Below, piece after piece: positions 18,047 to 27,957 of a DNA stretch of 60,000 bases. The position numbers and the translations under genes are program-made. The notes beneath the pieces are model-generated. The model did not search any database, was not told where the DNA came from, and saw only the letters and a list, made by a program, of their open reading frames with translations. The stretch covers positions 19,039,872-19,099,871 of the forward strand of contig NC_087068.1 in assembly GCF_963678635.1 (NCBI RefSeq), in the 5' to 3' direction. The stretch's first letter is position 1, and every line of letters begins with the position of its first letter. Source of the DNA: Symsagittifera roscoffensis. Taxonomy: Eukaryota > Xenacoelomorpha > Acoela > Convolutidae.

Positions 18047-19903
18047 ATGATCAAGGTTATTGCGACGCCTACAACGAGAACACAAGCAACAATTGTTTGG
18101 TTCCCCGAAGATACATGTACAACATTTCAAGTAGCAAAAATACACGCTCGTATGATAAAATTTCACGAAAAATATTTTATACAATCAATTCCATATGAAC
18201 AAGTCCATCCATCACGAAAACTAAGTTCTAATTTTAGAAACATAGACAATATAGAAAATAAATTGACACGTTTTCAAATATATCAAGAAACAGAACTTGC
18301 ATGTAAATACAGGAATCCACTTCACAGAACACAATACTCTGAAATATTAGTTGAATACGAAAAAGGATTCGACATGACCACTGGAAAAGTAAAAATTGAC
18401 CCATATGCCACAGGTCATCCTCAAAACGAAGGAACATCCTATATACCAGTTAATTTTGAAAAAAGCAACGGACAACCTGGTGGACATCTAAAACCCCATG
18501 ACACCAGAAGCACACGCTTACAAGAATTATCACTAATGAATACTACATATTTCGGTAATATCCACTATGATATTCATTTAGATATGAAACTAGATTATAC
18601 AATTAGCCGAATTTTTCAAGAAATGTCACTCTCCGAATTAGAAACACTACACCAACTATGCGAATTAGAACGAACACAAATATTACAATCACTTGCACTA
18701 GCAGTATTAAAAATACCCTATGCAGGATACTTATTATCTGGAAATAGATCAAATTTTTTAGACTATGAAGGAAACATCTTATGGTTTTATACTTGTACTA
18801 AAAAAGTATCACCACTATACGTTTTTGAAGATAAACGATGTTATAAAAGAATCCCTATCTTTTATAAGAATAAAGTACATTTCGTGGATACACTTTCACG
18901 AAGAACCTATTTCTGGGATACCGCAGTCCCATGTGGATCAGAAAACAGCCACAATGTAGTACAACTAAACCCTGATGAAAATAAATATTATCTTCTCACT
19001 CCATATCCCACATTAATGCAATCACTCAAAAAATTTTCACCAGAAAGCATTCGCGCTATTGCTCGAAACCCAAATATAGACTTACAATCAATAGGAATCT
19101 ATTCAAAATCAGATATTCAACATCACATTAGAACACAACAATTCCAAGAATTATTAACACAAATGGACACTATACAAAGACAATCAATAGACCAAAATTT
19201 ACGCAAACTTGCAGAAACCGCAGGATTTGCCGATATCTACACGCAAGACTATAGCGGATATTTTAAAGACATTAAAGATTATATATATCTAAACGGTGAA
19301 AAATACCGTCCCCAAGATATATCACCAATTAACATTTTTAGCTTTGTTACACTCAAAAATGAGATCCTCGACTTTCTAGGATGGCCCTACTACATCTTAG
19401 AAAAATTGACTATTTTATACGCAATGTTTAACTTTATTGGATTCCTTTTCTCACTTTTAAAAGGAATCTACAACACATGTGCTATACACACACAAGTAAA
19501 CAGACAAGCAAGCGTAGCACGCATACTCTTTGCAGGATTTTTTGGAATCTTTTCTACATCTATAAACAAAATTCTTTTAGACGCACAAATAAAAGAATAT
19601 AACACAAAAATAGCAACACGACAAAATACATACGACGAAGAACATAACAATGTAGACATAACGCCAACGGCACCACAATTACCAGCCCTACCAAATAACC
19701 ATCCACTATCCCTAGTCCCACGAAATTTTCGAAATTTAGCCCTCACACATAATCCAAATTTTCGACTCACCACATCACAAAGTCCCATCCAACATATAAT
19801 GACACACCAGTCACAAGATGATAATACTTATGAACAAATTATTGAACAACCCCATACCACCGCTTTTCAGTCTCAAAATAATCATTTTTTTAGCCCACGA
19901 TGA
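18047..19903 (+). CDS. env: Env-like membrane glycoprotein, main segment (618 aa)
   Basis: ATG 18047 to TGA 19901-19903. Cysteines lie near residues 24, 205, 250, 265 and 296. The block around 205-300 (Cys-x-Leu-Glu-Arg, then a Tyr-Gly-Trp-type strand and Arg-Cys-Tyr-x-Arg-Ile-Pro) looks like a conserved ectodomain core. A long helical region (about 335-400) precedes a strong membrane anchor at about 445-480, a second hydrophobic stretch near 490-512, and a polar tail of about 100 residues. Position after pol and the anchor support an entry glycoprotein. I judge it akin to envelope proteins acquired by invertebrate LTR elements, but the exact family is uncertain. The first ATG may not be the natural start, because the upstream half is in broken frames. 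Confidence 0.65.
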   Translation: MIKVIATPTTRTQATIVWFPEDTCTTFQVAKIHARMIKFHEKYFIQSIPYEQVHPSRKLSSNFRNIDNIENKLTRFQIYQETELACKYRNPLHRTQYSEILVEYEKGFDMTTGKVKIDPYATGHPQNEGTSYIPVNFEKSNGQPGGHLKPHDTRSTRLQELSLMNTTYFGNIHYDIHLDMKLDYTISRIFQEMSLSELETLHQLCELERTQILQSLALAVLKIPYAGYLLSGNRSNFLDYEGNILWFYTCTKKVSPLYVFEDKRCYKRIPIFYKNKVHFVDTLSRRTYFWDTAVPCGSENSHNVVQLNPDENKYYLLTPYPTLMQSLKKFSPESIRAIARNPNIDLQSIGIYSKSDIQHHIRTQQFQELLTQMDTIQRQSIDQNLRKLAETAGFADIYTQDYSGYFKDIKDYIYLNGEKYRPQDISPINIFSFVTLKNEILDFLGWPYYILEKLTILYAMFNFIGFLFSLLKGIYNTCAIHTQVNRQASVARILFAGFFGIFSTSINKILLDAQIKEYNTKIATRQNTYDEEHNNVDITPTAPQLPALPNNHPLSLVPRNFRNLALTHNPNFRLTTSQSPIQHIMTHQSQDDNTYEQIIEQPHTTAFQSQNNHFFSPR

Positions 19904-20262
19904 GCCGCCAACTTGGATCACTACACCGATCAAATTCCCACCCAACCAATCTTACCTCTCCAATCCCAATAATACCACTTTTTGCTTTTCCGCCACCCGA
20001 TTTTCCATCTAGTAATGTAACATCAGGCATGAATTCCGACACTAATTCACACATCTCAGTTTTATATTCCATCTCACAACTCAATAACCCAAATATTGAA
20101 ACCCCCGATGAATTTGCCGACTCAGAACCATCCCCATCAAATAATTTTCATAACTCTTCTAATTTTTCTCAACCCCCTTTTCAACCCATATTATCCAATA
20201 ACCCTGACCCCATTACTCCCACACCCTCTTATGCTTCCCAAGTTACCCTCATACCATTCTGA
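19900..20262 (+). CDS. 3' gene, N-terminal segment, Ser/Pro/Asn-rich (120 aa)
   Basis: ATG 19900 overlaps the Env-like stop by ATGA, the second such junction in the element. The peptide is a Ser/Pro/Asn/Thr-rich low-complexity chain. It stops at 20262, inside the following ORF, whose residues after about 50 have the same composition. The two therefore probably form one gene broken near 20240-20262. Alternatively it is a separate small protein. Family unknown. Confidence 0.45.
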   Translation: MSRQLGSLHRSNSHPTNLTSPIPIIPLFAFPPPDFPSSNVTSGMNSDTNSHISVLYSISQLNNPNIETPDEFADSEPSPSNNFHNSSNFSQPPFQPILSNNPDPITPTPSYASQVTLIPF

Positions 20263-21490
20263 CCAATCATCTCATTCTCCAGACACCCCCCGAATCTCCC
20301 CAGAGCTAGATAATTTTATTACCCTCCAACAACAACCCTACCACCTTAATACCCCAACCATAAACCAAATCTCCTCCACAATAAATTCATCCAACCCCCC
20401 TACCCCTACACACTCTTCAAATTATACTGAATCATTAGCACCATCATCCACATCAACTGAATCTTCACTCAACACTAATAGAGCTTACCGCACTTTTAAA
20501 AGAAAGTTCCCCAACCATCCTTTCCCAGCAAAACCAGGAACAGCCCGTGAATACATCAACCACCCCAAGCATACTAACACAAAAGAATTTTTAGCCATCA
20601 CCTTACCCTCATTCCCACAATACACCTTAAACACCCCCCACGACACTAACGAAACACGCAACTTTGTAGATGAATACGTTTTAATGCCCACTCTCTCTTG
20701 GACCTCATATTATCATTTCACTAACCCTCTTTGCTTACCTTTATCTAACACTCACATCGATATAGAGCGAAATACGGACATGCTATATCGACTCACTACA
20801 CCACTAACCGCTAGACAATTTACTTACGTTGGATATAAAAAATCACTAAAAACACACACTGCACCTAGAGCTAACGAATATACACTCGAATACTATGATC
20901 ACAACATCATCAGAGCTAACCAAGATCAATTCTTAGACGACGATCGCTTCGCTAATCCACAAATTACCGAGAAATTTTTCATCAAGACACCATATACATT
21001 CACACTAAACATCTTCGACCGAAAGTTTGATCACATTATTTCAGAAGCACTAACAGACACACAAGCATACGAAAGTTTTAAAGAACGCTTCCAAATATTT
21101 TCACTAACCTTTCATTTCCTTGCACCACACGAAAGAGATTTACACTGCTCACACGATATTATGTTGCGCACTAAACAAACCCACACATATAGTTATTATC
21201 GCTTCATCCAAAATCACTTTGACCTACACACACCCTCTAGACAACCACACCATCGTTTTCAATTCATTAATTCCAAATACACTTCACCATTTTTCCTAAA
21301 TTTCACATATTGCATTAAAGATACTAACCTTCATGGTATTCTTCGTAATTATGACCCCATAACCCAAATGTACAATCTTCTGTCCCATCACCAAGACCTT
21401 CAACGCCGAAGAATCCCGACCCTTCCTTATCCCGCACGAGTTTGTACAACCTATAGAAATCCCAATTTTAGAATTCATCCACAACACTAA
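20096..21490 (+). CDS. 3' gene, main segment of unknown function (464 aa)
   Basis: This frame starts at ATG 20096, but its first 50 residues look like an out-of-frame reading of the overlapping Ser/Pro-rich segment, so the true start is probably at 19900 with a frame change near 20250. Residues about 50-130 are Ser/Thr/Pro-rich; about 130-440 look globular and are rich in His, Tyr, Phe, Arg and Asp with few Cys. No catalytic motif, zinc finger or membrane segment is recognised. It ends where a second frame (21363-21701) takes over with similar composition. It could be an extra structural or regulatory protein. I do not recognise it. Confidence 0.5.
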   Translation: MKPPMNLPTQNHPHQIIFITLLIFLNPLFNPYYPITLTPLLPHPLMLPKLPSYHSDQSSHSPDTPRISPELDNFITLQQQPYHLNTPTINQISSTINSSNPPTPTHSSNYTESLAPSSTSTESSLNTNRAYRTFKRKFPNHPFPAKPGTAREYINHPKHTNTKEFLAITLPSFPQYTLNTPHDTNETRNFVDEYVLMPTLSWTSYYHFTNPLCLPLSNTHIDIERNTDMLYRLTTPLTARQFTYVGYKKSLKTHTAPRANEYTLEYYDHNIIRANQDQFLDDDRFANPQITEKFFIKTPYTFTLNIFDRKFDHIISEALTDTQAYESFKERFQIFSLTFHFLAPHERDLHCSHDIMLRTKQTHTYSYYRFIQNHFDLHTPSRQPHHRFQFINSKYTSPFFLNFTYCIKDTNLHGILRNYDPITQMYNLLSHHQDLQRRRIPTLPYPARVCTTYRNPNFRIHPQH

Positions 21491-21827
21491 ATTCGATCAC
21501 AAATTATATAATCTAATCCAAAACACACCTTATGAGTTTGCAGTTGGCACTGAAGAACTAACCACTATTAAGGCACTTCAATTGCTTTGGCCACTGCTTC
21601 AGGCTAAAAATATCATCCGCATCTTAGCTAAACTACTAACAACTTCAGAACTAATTCACGACATCTTCCCCACGGTTTTTTCCCCGACGACTAACAGGTA
21701 AGTATGAATTAAATGATTATTACTAACTAATTAAAATATTAAAAACTTACCATACTTTATTCATGTTTTCTTTAGGTTTTTAGCCTTCATCCGACAATCA
21801 CCTACAAAAACCACAAAAGACAAATAA
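21363..21827 (+). CDS. 3' gene, C-terminal segment with candidate intron
   Basis: A frame open from 21363 overlaps the end of the 464-codon ORF, runs to TAA 21699-21701 and reads like a globular, Leu/Ile-rich domain. Its stop lies inside a GTAAGT splice donor at 21698. Removing the candidate intron 21698-21775 would bypass that stop and add about 17 residues, ending at TAA 21825-21827. The frame change from the preceding segment (about 21363-21490) is unexplained: mutation, sequencing error or ribosomal frameshift. Confidence 0.4.
21698..21775 (+). other. Candidate spliceosomal intron inside the retroelement (78 bp)
   Basis: The donor CAG/GTAAGT matches consensus fully. TACTAAC at 21721-21727 is the optimal branch-site sequence. 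A T-rich tract and TTTAG end at 21775. The reading frame continues across the splice. A second TACTAAC followed by a pyrimidine-rich run and CACAG lies at 22042-22076 and could be an alternative acceptor. Confidence 0.6.
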
Positions 21828-23306
21828 AAATCGCAAATTTCATCAAACAGATTTCAATCATTTCTATTAATCTCTTACACTTATAAATTTATAAATTTAA
21901 TACCAATGCAGTAAATTCATTTCTAAAATTTTCCCCACAAGCAGTAAATCTAATTATGATGAAAATTTGTAACTTAAAATTCCCCCATAACTAGCAGTAT
22001 TTCTAAATTCTATGTAGTAAATTAATAAAATGCAATTGCAGTACTAACCTTTTGATATTTTCATTCATTCGCACAGAAATTCTATCCACACTCGCACAGC
22101 TCGCCCACGAAGAATTGTTTAAAATAATGAATTTCAGTTTCAAGTTTTCACACTCAACAACTCTAACATATAATAACATGTTTCAAACTTTCCTTTAACC
22201 CGGTTGGAAAGGAATCATATACTAAACAAAACTAATCAACGCAGCTTACTAAATACCACAAATCATAGAATAACAGCATGACTTAGAAAAGGAAACCAAC
22301 GGTACCCAAACCGGATTAACCCAGTTTAAAACTGGATAATTTATTCTTTTGAAGACTATTATAAAGTCTAAGAAAGAAATAATAAAACACAAAAAAGTCG
22401 AAAGACAAACCCATACCACAAACAATTTGATTTTTGAAAAAAGGACACAACCAACAAAACATAAGAAAAACCACAACAAACCCAACATAAAACGTTGTCA
22501 CATAACAGGACCCCTCACAAAAACCGCATGAAATCATACTCCCACTCCTGGCCTAACCCACCAGGAAGGACGTCCTGAGCATGCTCTATAGCCGGCCTAA
22601 CCCACCGCGCTACATCCACGCTTTGTGACCACACCTTTATTTTTAATAAGAGCTACTCAAGTGTGAGTAACTCTTCAAAATAACCGAACTAAAACAAAAA
22701 GCTTTTGTGAAAACAACTAACTAAAATCATAATTAAAAAATATTAAACTAATAAATGTTTTATAAAATGTAAATTACATTTATGCAATACATAGATCAGA
22801 ATACAACACCAAGGACGAACATCTAAAGACAAAACGACCCCACTACGCTCGAGAGAGAATGACCAACCACAATCGATATGCCACTCACAATCACAACTCA
22901 AAGGATTTAGAGTACGACTTGACTTCGCAGAAAAGGACTTCATTGAACTAGACCAATGACCACCTCGATGTTCAAGTATACGTACAGATCCGAGTAACCA
23001 GGCATCCCCTCCATGCACAATCTCCACGCCATTCCCAAACTAAATCAGACACAGAAAAGTTCTCCACGCAGAACAGAAAAACCTGACATAGCAAACCATT
23101 CTGAAATCAGATTTGAGTTTGTTGCAAAGACTTAGTCGTTGTCACTAGAAGACTCAACGTCTTATGTCTCTAACTCCAGCTTCCTGGAACTTCTTTAACA
23201 AAAAGAAAACAGAAGAAATAAGATGTTCGCCAAACACCAACGTCCATCATCCATCCTTCGAATTGCAGAAGAACTATTCTAAAAAACTCTGTAAAACCCG
23301 GATGGG
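21828..23306 (+). other. Long 3' untranslated region of the element
   Basis: No convincing ORF. 21900-22050 holds four to five diverged copies of a GCAGTAAAT-type motif. 22190-22345 has short palindromes around AACCCGGTTGG and AACCCAGTTTAAAACTGG. 22550-22606 has GGCCTAACCCACC twice with a period of 44 bp; the reverse strand at 22597-22613 resembles a Pol III A box, but no B box is visible. The sequence just before the 3' LTR (AACCCGGATGGG) is only a weak polypurine tract. Confidence 0.5.
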
Positions 23307-23684
23307 TGGAACCTGATCTAAACTATATTTTATGATTGGATAAATTAAATGTTTTACCAATGTAAAGTATTTAATATTAACCAATCACGATCCATCTAAC
23401 TAACAACCCACTTATTTGTAAGTGCTGAAGTTACTTGTAATTTCAGCACCAGAGAGATTTGAATTTAACTTAGAAATTAGTTGGACTCTCCCGAGCACTT
23501 CAGCAGCCGCAATAAACCAGTATACCCTAGATCTATTGAGCCTAGCAGAGACTAGTTAAACAACCTGAGACTAGATAGTATAAGAGTAAGATTAGGATCG
23601 GTATTAGACTAAGAAGTTGCACGAATCTATCCGGCCGAAAATAAGATAGCGTGACGAGCAGACGGTGTACCCTATCCGAAATTA
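23307..23684 (+). repeat. 3' LTR (truncated by assembly gap)
   Basis: It is identical by eye to 4802-5179, including the hairpin (23422-23449) and AATAAA (23511-23516). The last 32 bp expected from the 5' LTR fall in the N gap. Confidence 0.92.
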
Positions 23685-23884
23685 NNNNNNNNNNNNNNNN
23701 NNNNNNNNNNNNNNNNNNNNNNNNNNNNNNNNNNNNNNNNNNNNNNNNNNNNNNNNNNNNNNNNNNNNNNNNNNNNNNNNNNNNNNNNNNNNNNNNNNNN
23801 NNNNNNNNNNNNNNNNNNNNNNNNNNNNNNNNNNNNNNNNNNNNNNNNNNNNNNNNNNNNNNNNNNNNNNNNNNNNNNNNNNNN
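23685..23884. other. Assembly gap, 200 N
   Basis: Exactly 200 undetermined bases, most likely a placeholder of unknown true length. It hides the 3' LTR end, the target-site duplication and the junction to the flanking repeat. Confidence 0.98.
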
Positions 23885-25831
23885 CTTGTATGTTCGACTA
23901 CATACATACATACATTCATACATACATACATACATACATACATACATACATAACATACATACATACAATACATACATACATACATACATACATACATACA
24001 TACATACATACATACATACATACATACATACATACATACATACATACATACATACATACATACATACATACATACATACATACATACATACATACATACA
24101 TACATACATACATACATACATACATACATACATACATACATACATACATACATACATACATACATACATACATACATACATACATACATACATACATACA
24201 TACATACATACATACATACATACATACATACATACATACATACATACATACATACATACATACATACATACATACATACATACATACATACATACATACA
24301 TACATACATACATACATACATACATACATACATACATACATACATACATACATACATACATACATACATACATACATACATACATACATACATACATACA
24401 TACATACATACATACATACATACATACATACATACATACATACATACATACATACATACATACATACATACATACATACATACATACATACATACATACA
24501 TACATACATACATACATACATACATACATACATACATACATACATACATACATACATACATACATACATACATACATACATACATACATACATACATACA
24601 TACATACATACATACATACATACATACATACATACATACATACATACATACATACATACATACATACATACATACATACATACATACATACATACATACA
24701 TACATACATACATACATACATACATACATACATACATACATACATACATACATACATACATACATACATACATACATACATACATACATACATACATACA
24801 TACATACATACATACATACATACATACATACATACATACATACATACATACATACGTACATACATACATACATAAATACATAAATAAATTATTTGGGGAT
24901 CGATCACATTCAAAGTTTTTGCTCGGTCGAATAGTCAAATTTTTTTCGCAGTCGAAATGCTTCTCAGTCGAGAAGACCCAGCGTCAAACGCAGTCGAAAT
25001 GTTTTTTTTTCGGTCGAAAAAACTCCTCGGTCGAACTCGTTCGAACCGTTTTTCCTCGGTTGAACACAGTCGAAATGTTTTTTTCTCAGTCGAAAAAAGT
25101 CATCGGTCGAACTCGGTCGAACTTGCTCGAATGTTTTTCTTTGGTCGAACTTGTATGTTCGACTACATACATACATACATTCATACATACATACATACAT
25201 ACATACATACATACATACATACATACATACATACATACATACATACATACATACATACATACATACATACATACATACATACATACATACATACATACAT
25301 ACATACATACATACATACATACATACATACATACATACATACATACATACATACATACATACATACATACATACATACATACATACATACATACATACAT
25401 ACATACATACATACATAAATACATACATACATAAATACATACATACATACATACATACATACATACATACATACATACATACATACATACATACATACAT
25501 ACATACATACATACATACATACATACATACATACATACATACATACATACATACATACATACATACATACATACATACATACATACATACATACATACAT
25601 ACATACATACATACATACATACATACATACATACATACATACATACATACATACATACATACATACATACATACATACATACATACATACATACATACAT
25701 ACATACATACATACATACATACATACATACATACATACATACATACATACATACATACATACATACATACATACATACATACATACATACATACATACAT
25801 ACATACATACATACATACATACATACATACA

Positions 25832-25865
<34 letters not shown>

Positions 25866-26440
25866 AATACATACATACATACATACATACATACATACAT
25901 ACATACATACATACATACATACATACATACATACATACATACATACATACATACATACATACATACATACATACATACATACATACATACATACATACAT
26001 ACATACATACATACATACATACATACATACATACATACATACATACATACATACATACATACATACATACATACATACATACATACATACATACATACAT
26101 ACATACATACATACATACATACATACATACATACATACATACGTACATACATACATACATAAATACATAAATAAATTATTTGGGGATCGATCACATTCAA
26201 AGTTTTTGCTCGGTCGAATAGTCAAATTTTTTTCGCAGTCGAAATGCTTCTCAGTCGAGAAGACCCAGCGTCAAACGCAGTCGAAATGTTTTTTTTTTCG
26301 GTCGAAAAAACTCCTCGGTCGAACTCGTTCGAACCGTTTTTCCTCGGTTGAACACAGTCGAAATGTTTTTTTCTCAGTCGAAAAAAGTCATCGGTCGAAC
26401 TCGGTCGAACTTGCTCGAATGTTTTTCTTTGGTCGAACTT
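23885..26440. repeat. Tandem duplication: (TACA)n array plus TCGA-rich minisatellite, twice
   Basis: Unit 1 is a (TACA)n array (about 23900-24888) plus the unique-looking block 24889-25149. Unit 2 is the array 25164-26175 plus block 26176-26440. Both arrays share the same edge variants: a CATTCATAC near the left end, a CATACGTACATAC near the right end, and an AAATACATAAATAAATT border. The spacer blocks are essentially identical. Period is about 1.27-1.29 kb. Apparent long ORFs through here encode only a tetrapeptide repeat and are not genes. Confidence 0.9.
24889..25149. repeat. TCGA-rich minisatellite block (copy 1; copy 2 at 26176-26440)
   Basis: Imperfect repeats built on CGGTCGAA and CAGTCGAAATGTTTTTTTC recur every 15-30 bp. 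After copy 2 the same motif continues with decay to about 26530 (GGTCGAAACGGTCGAAACAC), so this is the true outer edge of the repeat. Confidence 0.7.
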
Positions 26441-27469
26441 GATCGAAACATGGACAACTTGGGTTGAGTAGGTCGAAGCATACCGAGCCTGGGTCGAAAC
26501 GGTCGAAACACACCATATTTTGACCGAGGAAGAGTTTTTTGATCGGTTTTTTATTAAAAAGCCTAGAATTAACAAAGATGAAGTACGTTTACAAATTTCG
26601 TACCAGAGAAGTTTTGTGAAACATTAGAAACATAAAAAATGTTTTTGCTGTTTTTGTAAAGTTTTTGGGCACCAGTGGTTTGGCAGAATCCAGGTCAGTT
26701 TTTTCATTGGTCTCGGCGTTTTCCGGTAGGGTTTTAGAGTTCTTCGCTCCCCGAAGTATAATGTAATGAGTTCTAAGCAGCTTTGATGCACTCTGAACGT
26801 TTAGTTTCTCTGATGATGATGAATTTCTGTTTAAATTCTTCCACCAAATGCTTTCCGCGATCATTTGAAAATGGCACAGCGTGTCTTAATGAATATAGAA
26901 AAAAAAGGCGAGAGGGCTGCTGGTGGTATTATCAATTCGCTGTCCAGAAATAGCCGTCTGGTATTGATATGGAAGTTATTTTGTTAGATTGTGATGTATG
27001 CTTGAAAATATCCAACAGGTGTATCTTCATTGGAAATTGGAATAAATTTATTTTAAGACTTTTAATGACTTCGAACATTTTTTGTTCAAAGAGCAGGTCA
27101 ACAAACTTCAAACTTTTTGTTAAAAGAGCAGGGCAACAGTTTGCGAAGAAAGGTGGTTAGATTTGCTGTAGTATAGTACTATGTCCAATTGTAACGCTTG
27201 AAATGTCTTTCCACGCCGTACGGTCTGGTCTACTCACATCTCCATACTTTTTAATAACTCAGAATTTTACAAATTTAAATTTTTTGATTTTCTCGATAGA
27301 AGCCATACCAAATTTTTCGTTGTAATGGGAAGGTGGGAAAACCATAACAAATAAATCCGTGAAGCTCATTTCTTTGGGGATATGCGCAGTTTTAAATTGT
27401 AATGGGAAGTGCCGGCTTAACTATCGTTTCAGCCTGCAATGCTTGATCTTGTTTCCGAGATTGGCCTTA

Positions 27470-27580
27470 CTAGCTGACGGAAGGGCTTTGTGGTGGGTAA
27501 ACAAAAGTCGGGTTCCGAGCCGTTGAGGTAAATTCTTAAGTCTTCGGAGGCCTAAATTAAACCATGCAATTCCAACGTGT
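27470..27580 (-). pseudogene. Decayed Ty3/gypsy RNase H fragment
   Basis: GGGTTCCGAGCCGTTGAGGT and its surroundings align with GAGTTCCAAGCCTTAAAGGT at 32528-32547 with the same spacing to neighbouring blocks, including a shared GTAATGGGAGG-type block upstream. On the reverse strand both read as the end of an RNase H fold. No intact frame remains. This is a second copy of the same or a related element. Confidence 0.4.
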
Positions 27581-27887
27581 CGGTGGAAAACTCATTCACG
27601 TATGTAAAACGACTGCTCTGGTTATTAATTAATTGTAGTTCCTGCGAAACGCAGAGGAGCTATCAGTAGGCCTTAACAGTCCTGTCGAGGATAGTCCATT
27701 TGTATTATCTCCCCACATTCCAGACAGTGTTATTTTGCTGAGCGAAGCTTTTTTTTTGCGACTCAAGGCCGTTTTTTTGCGTCTAGAACTTTTACGTGGT
27801 ACCACTATTGCAGCCAAATTTGGTCAGGTTGTGGTAGACCTGAAGCTGGAGGTCAAGTGAGAGCTTGTCCTCACACACTATCATTGC

Positions 27888-27957
27888 CATGGCATGGGAT
27901 CGAATACACGATCTGACGATTTCAAAGTGAACGCCTTACCACTGTGCTAAGTGCCTA
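27888..27957 (-). repeat. tRNA-derived SINE-like promoter region
   Basis: On the minus strand TTAGCACAGTGGTAAGG (27934-27950) matches the Pol III A box and ATTCGATCCC (27896-27905) matches a B box, at normal tRNA-like spacing. The rest does not fold as a normal tRNA gene, so this is a SINE head or a tRNA relic. Confidence 0.55.

Larger units (their letters stand above)
4802..23684 (+). mobile_element. Giant Ty3/gypsy-type, Env-bearing LTR retroelement (about 18.9 kb)
   Basis: The LTR sequence at 4802 recurs at 23307 in the same orientation and, by eye, is identical over 378 bp until an N gap starts at 23685. By the 5' copy the element should end near 23716, inside the gap. Internal order is primer site, leader, basic ORF, Gag-Pol with the Ty3/gypsy domain order (protease, RT, RNase H, integrase), two hydrophobic ORFs, an ATG-less ORF, an Env-like region, an unknown 3' gene and a long 3' region. 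Usual Ty3/gypsy elements are about 5-9 kb, so this is exceptionally long. The target-site duplication cannot be checked because the right junction is in the gap; the left flank ends TTCTAC. LTR identity implies a young insertion. Confidence 0.93.

Noticed and set aside
22550-22616. Possible tRNA-like or SINE promoter inside the element's 3' region
   Set aside because: Only an A-box-like string was found on the minus strand. There is no B box at the right distance and no cloverleaf.
23542-26225. Very long ORFs on both strands through the (TACA)n arrays
   Set aside because: They encode only a tetrapeptide repeat, arise because the unit has no stop in any frame, and one runs across the N gap. 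They are not genes.
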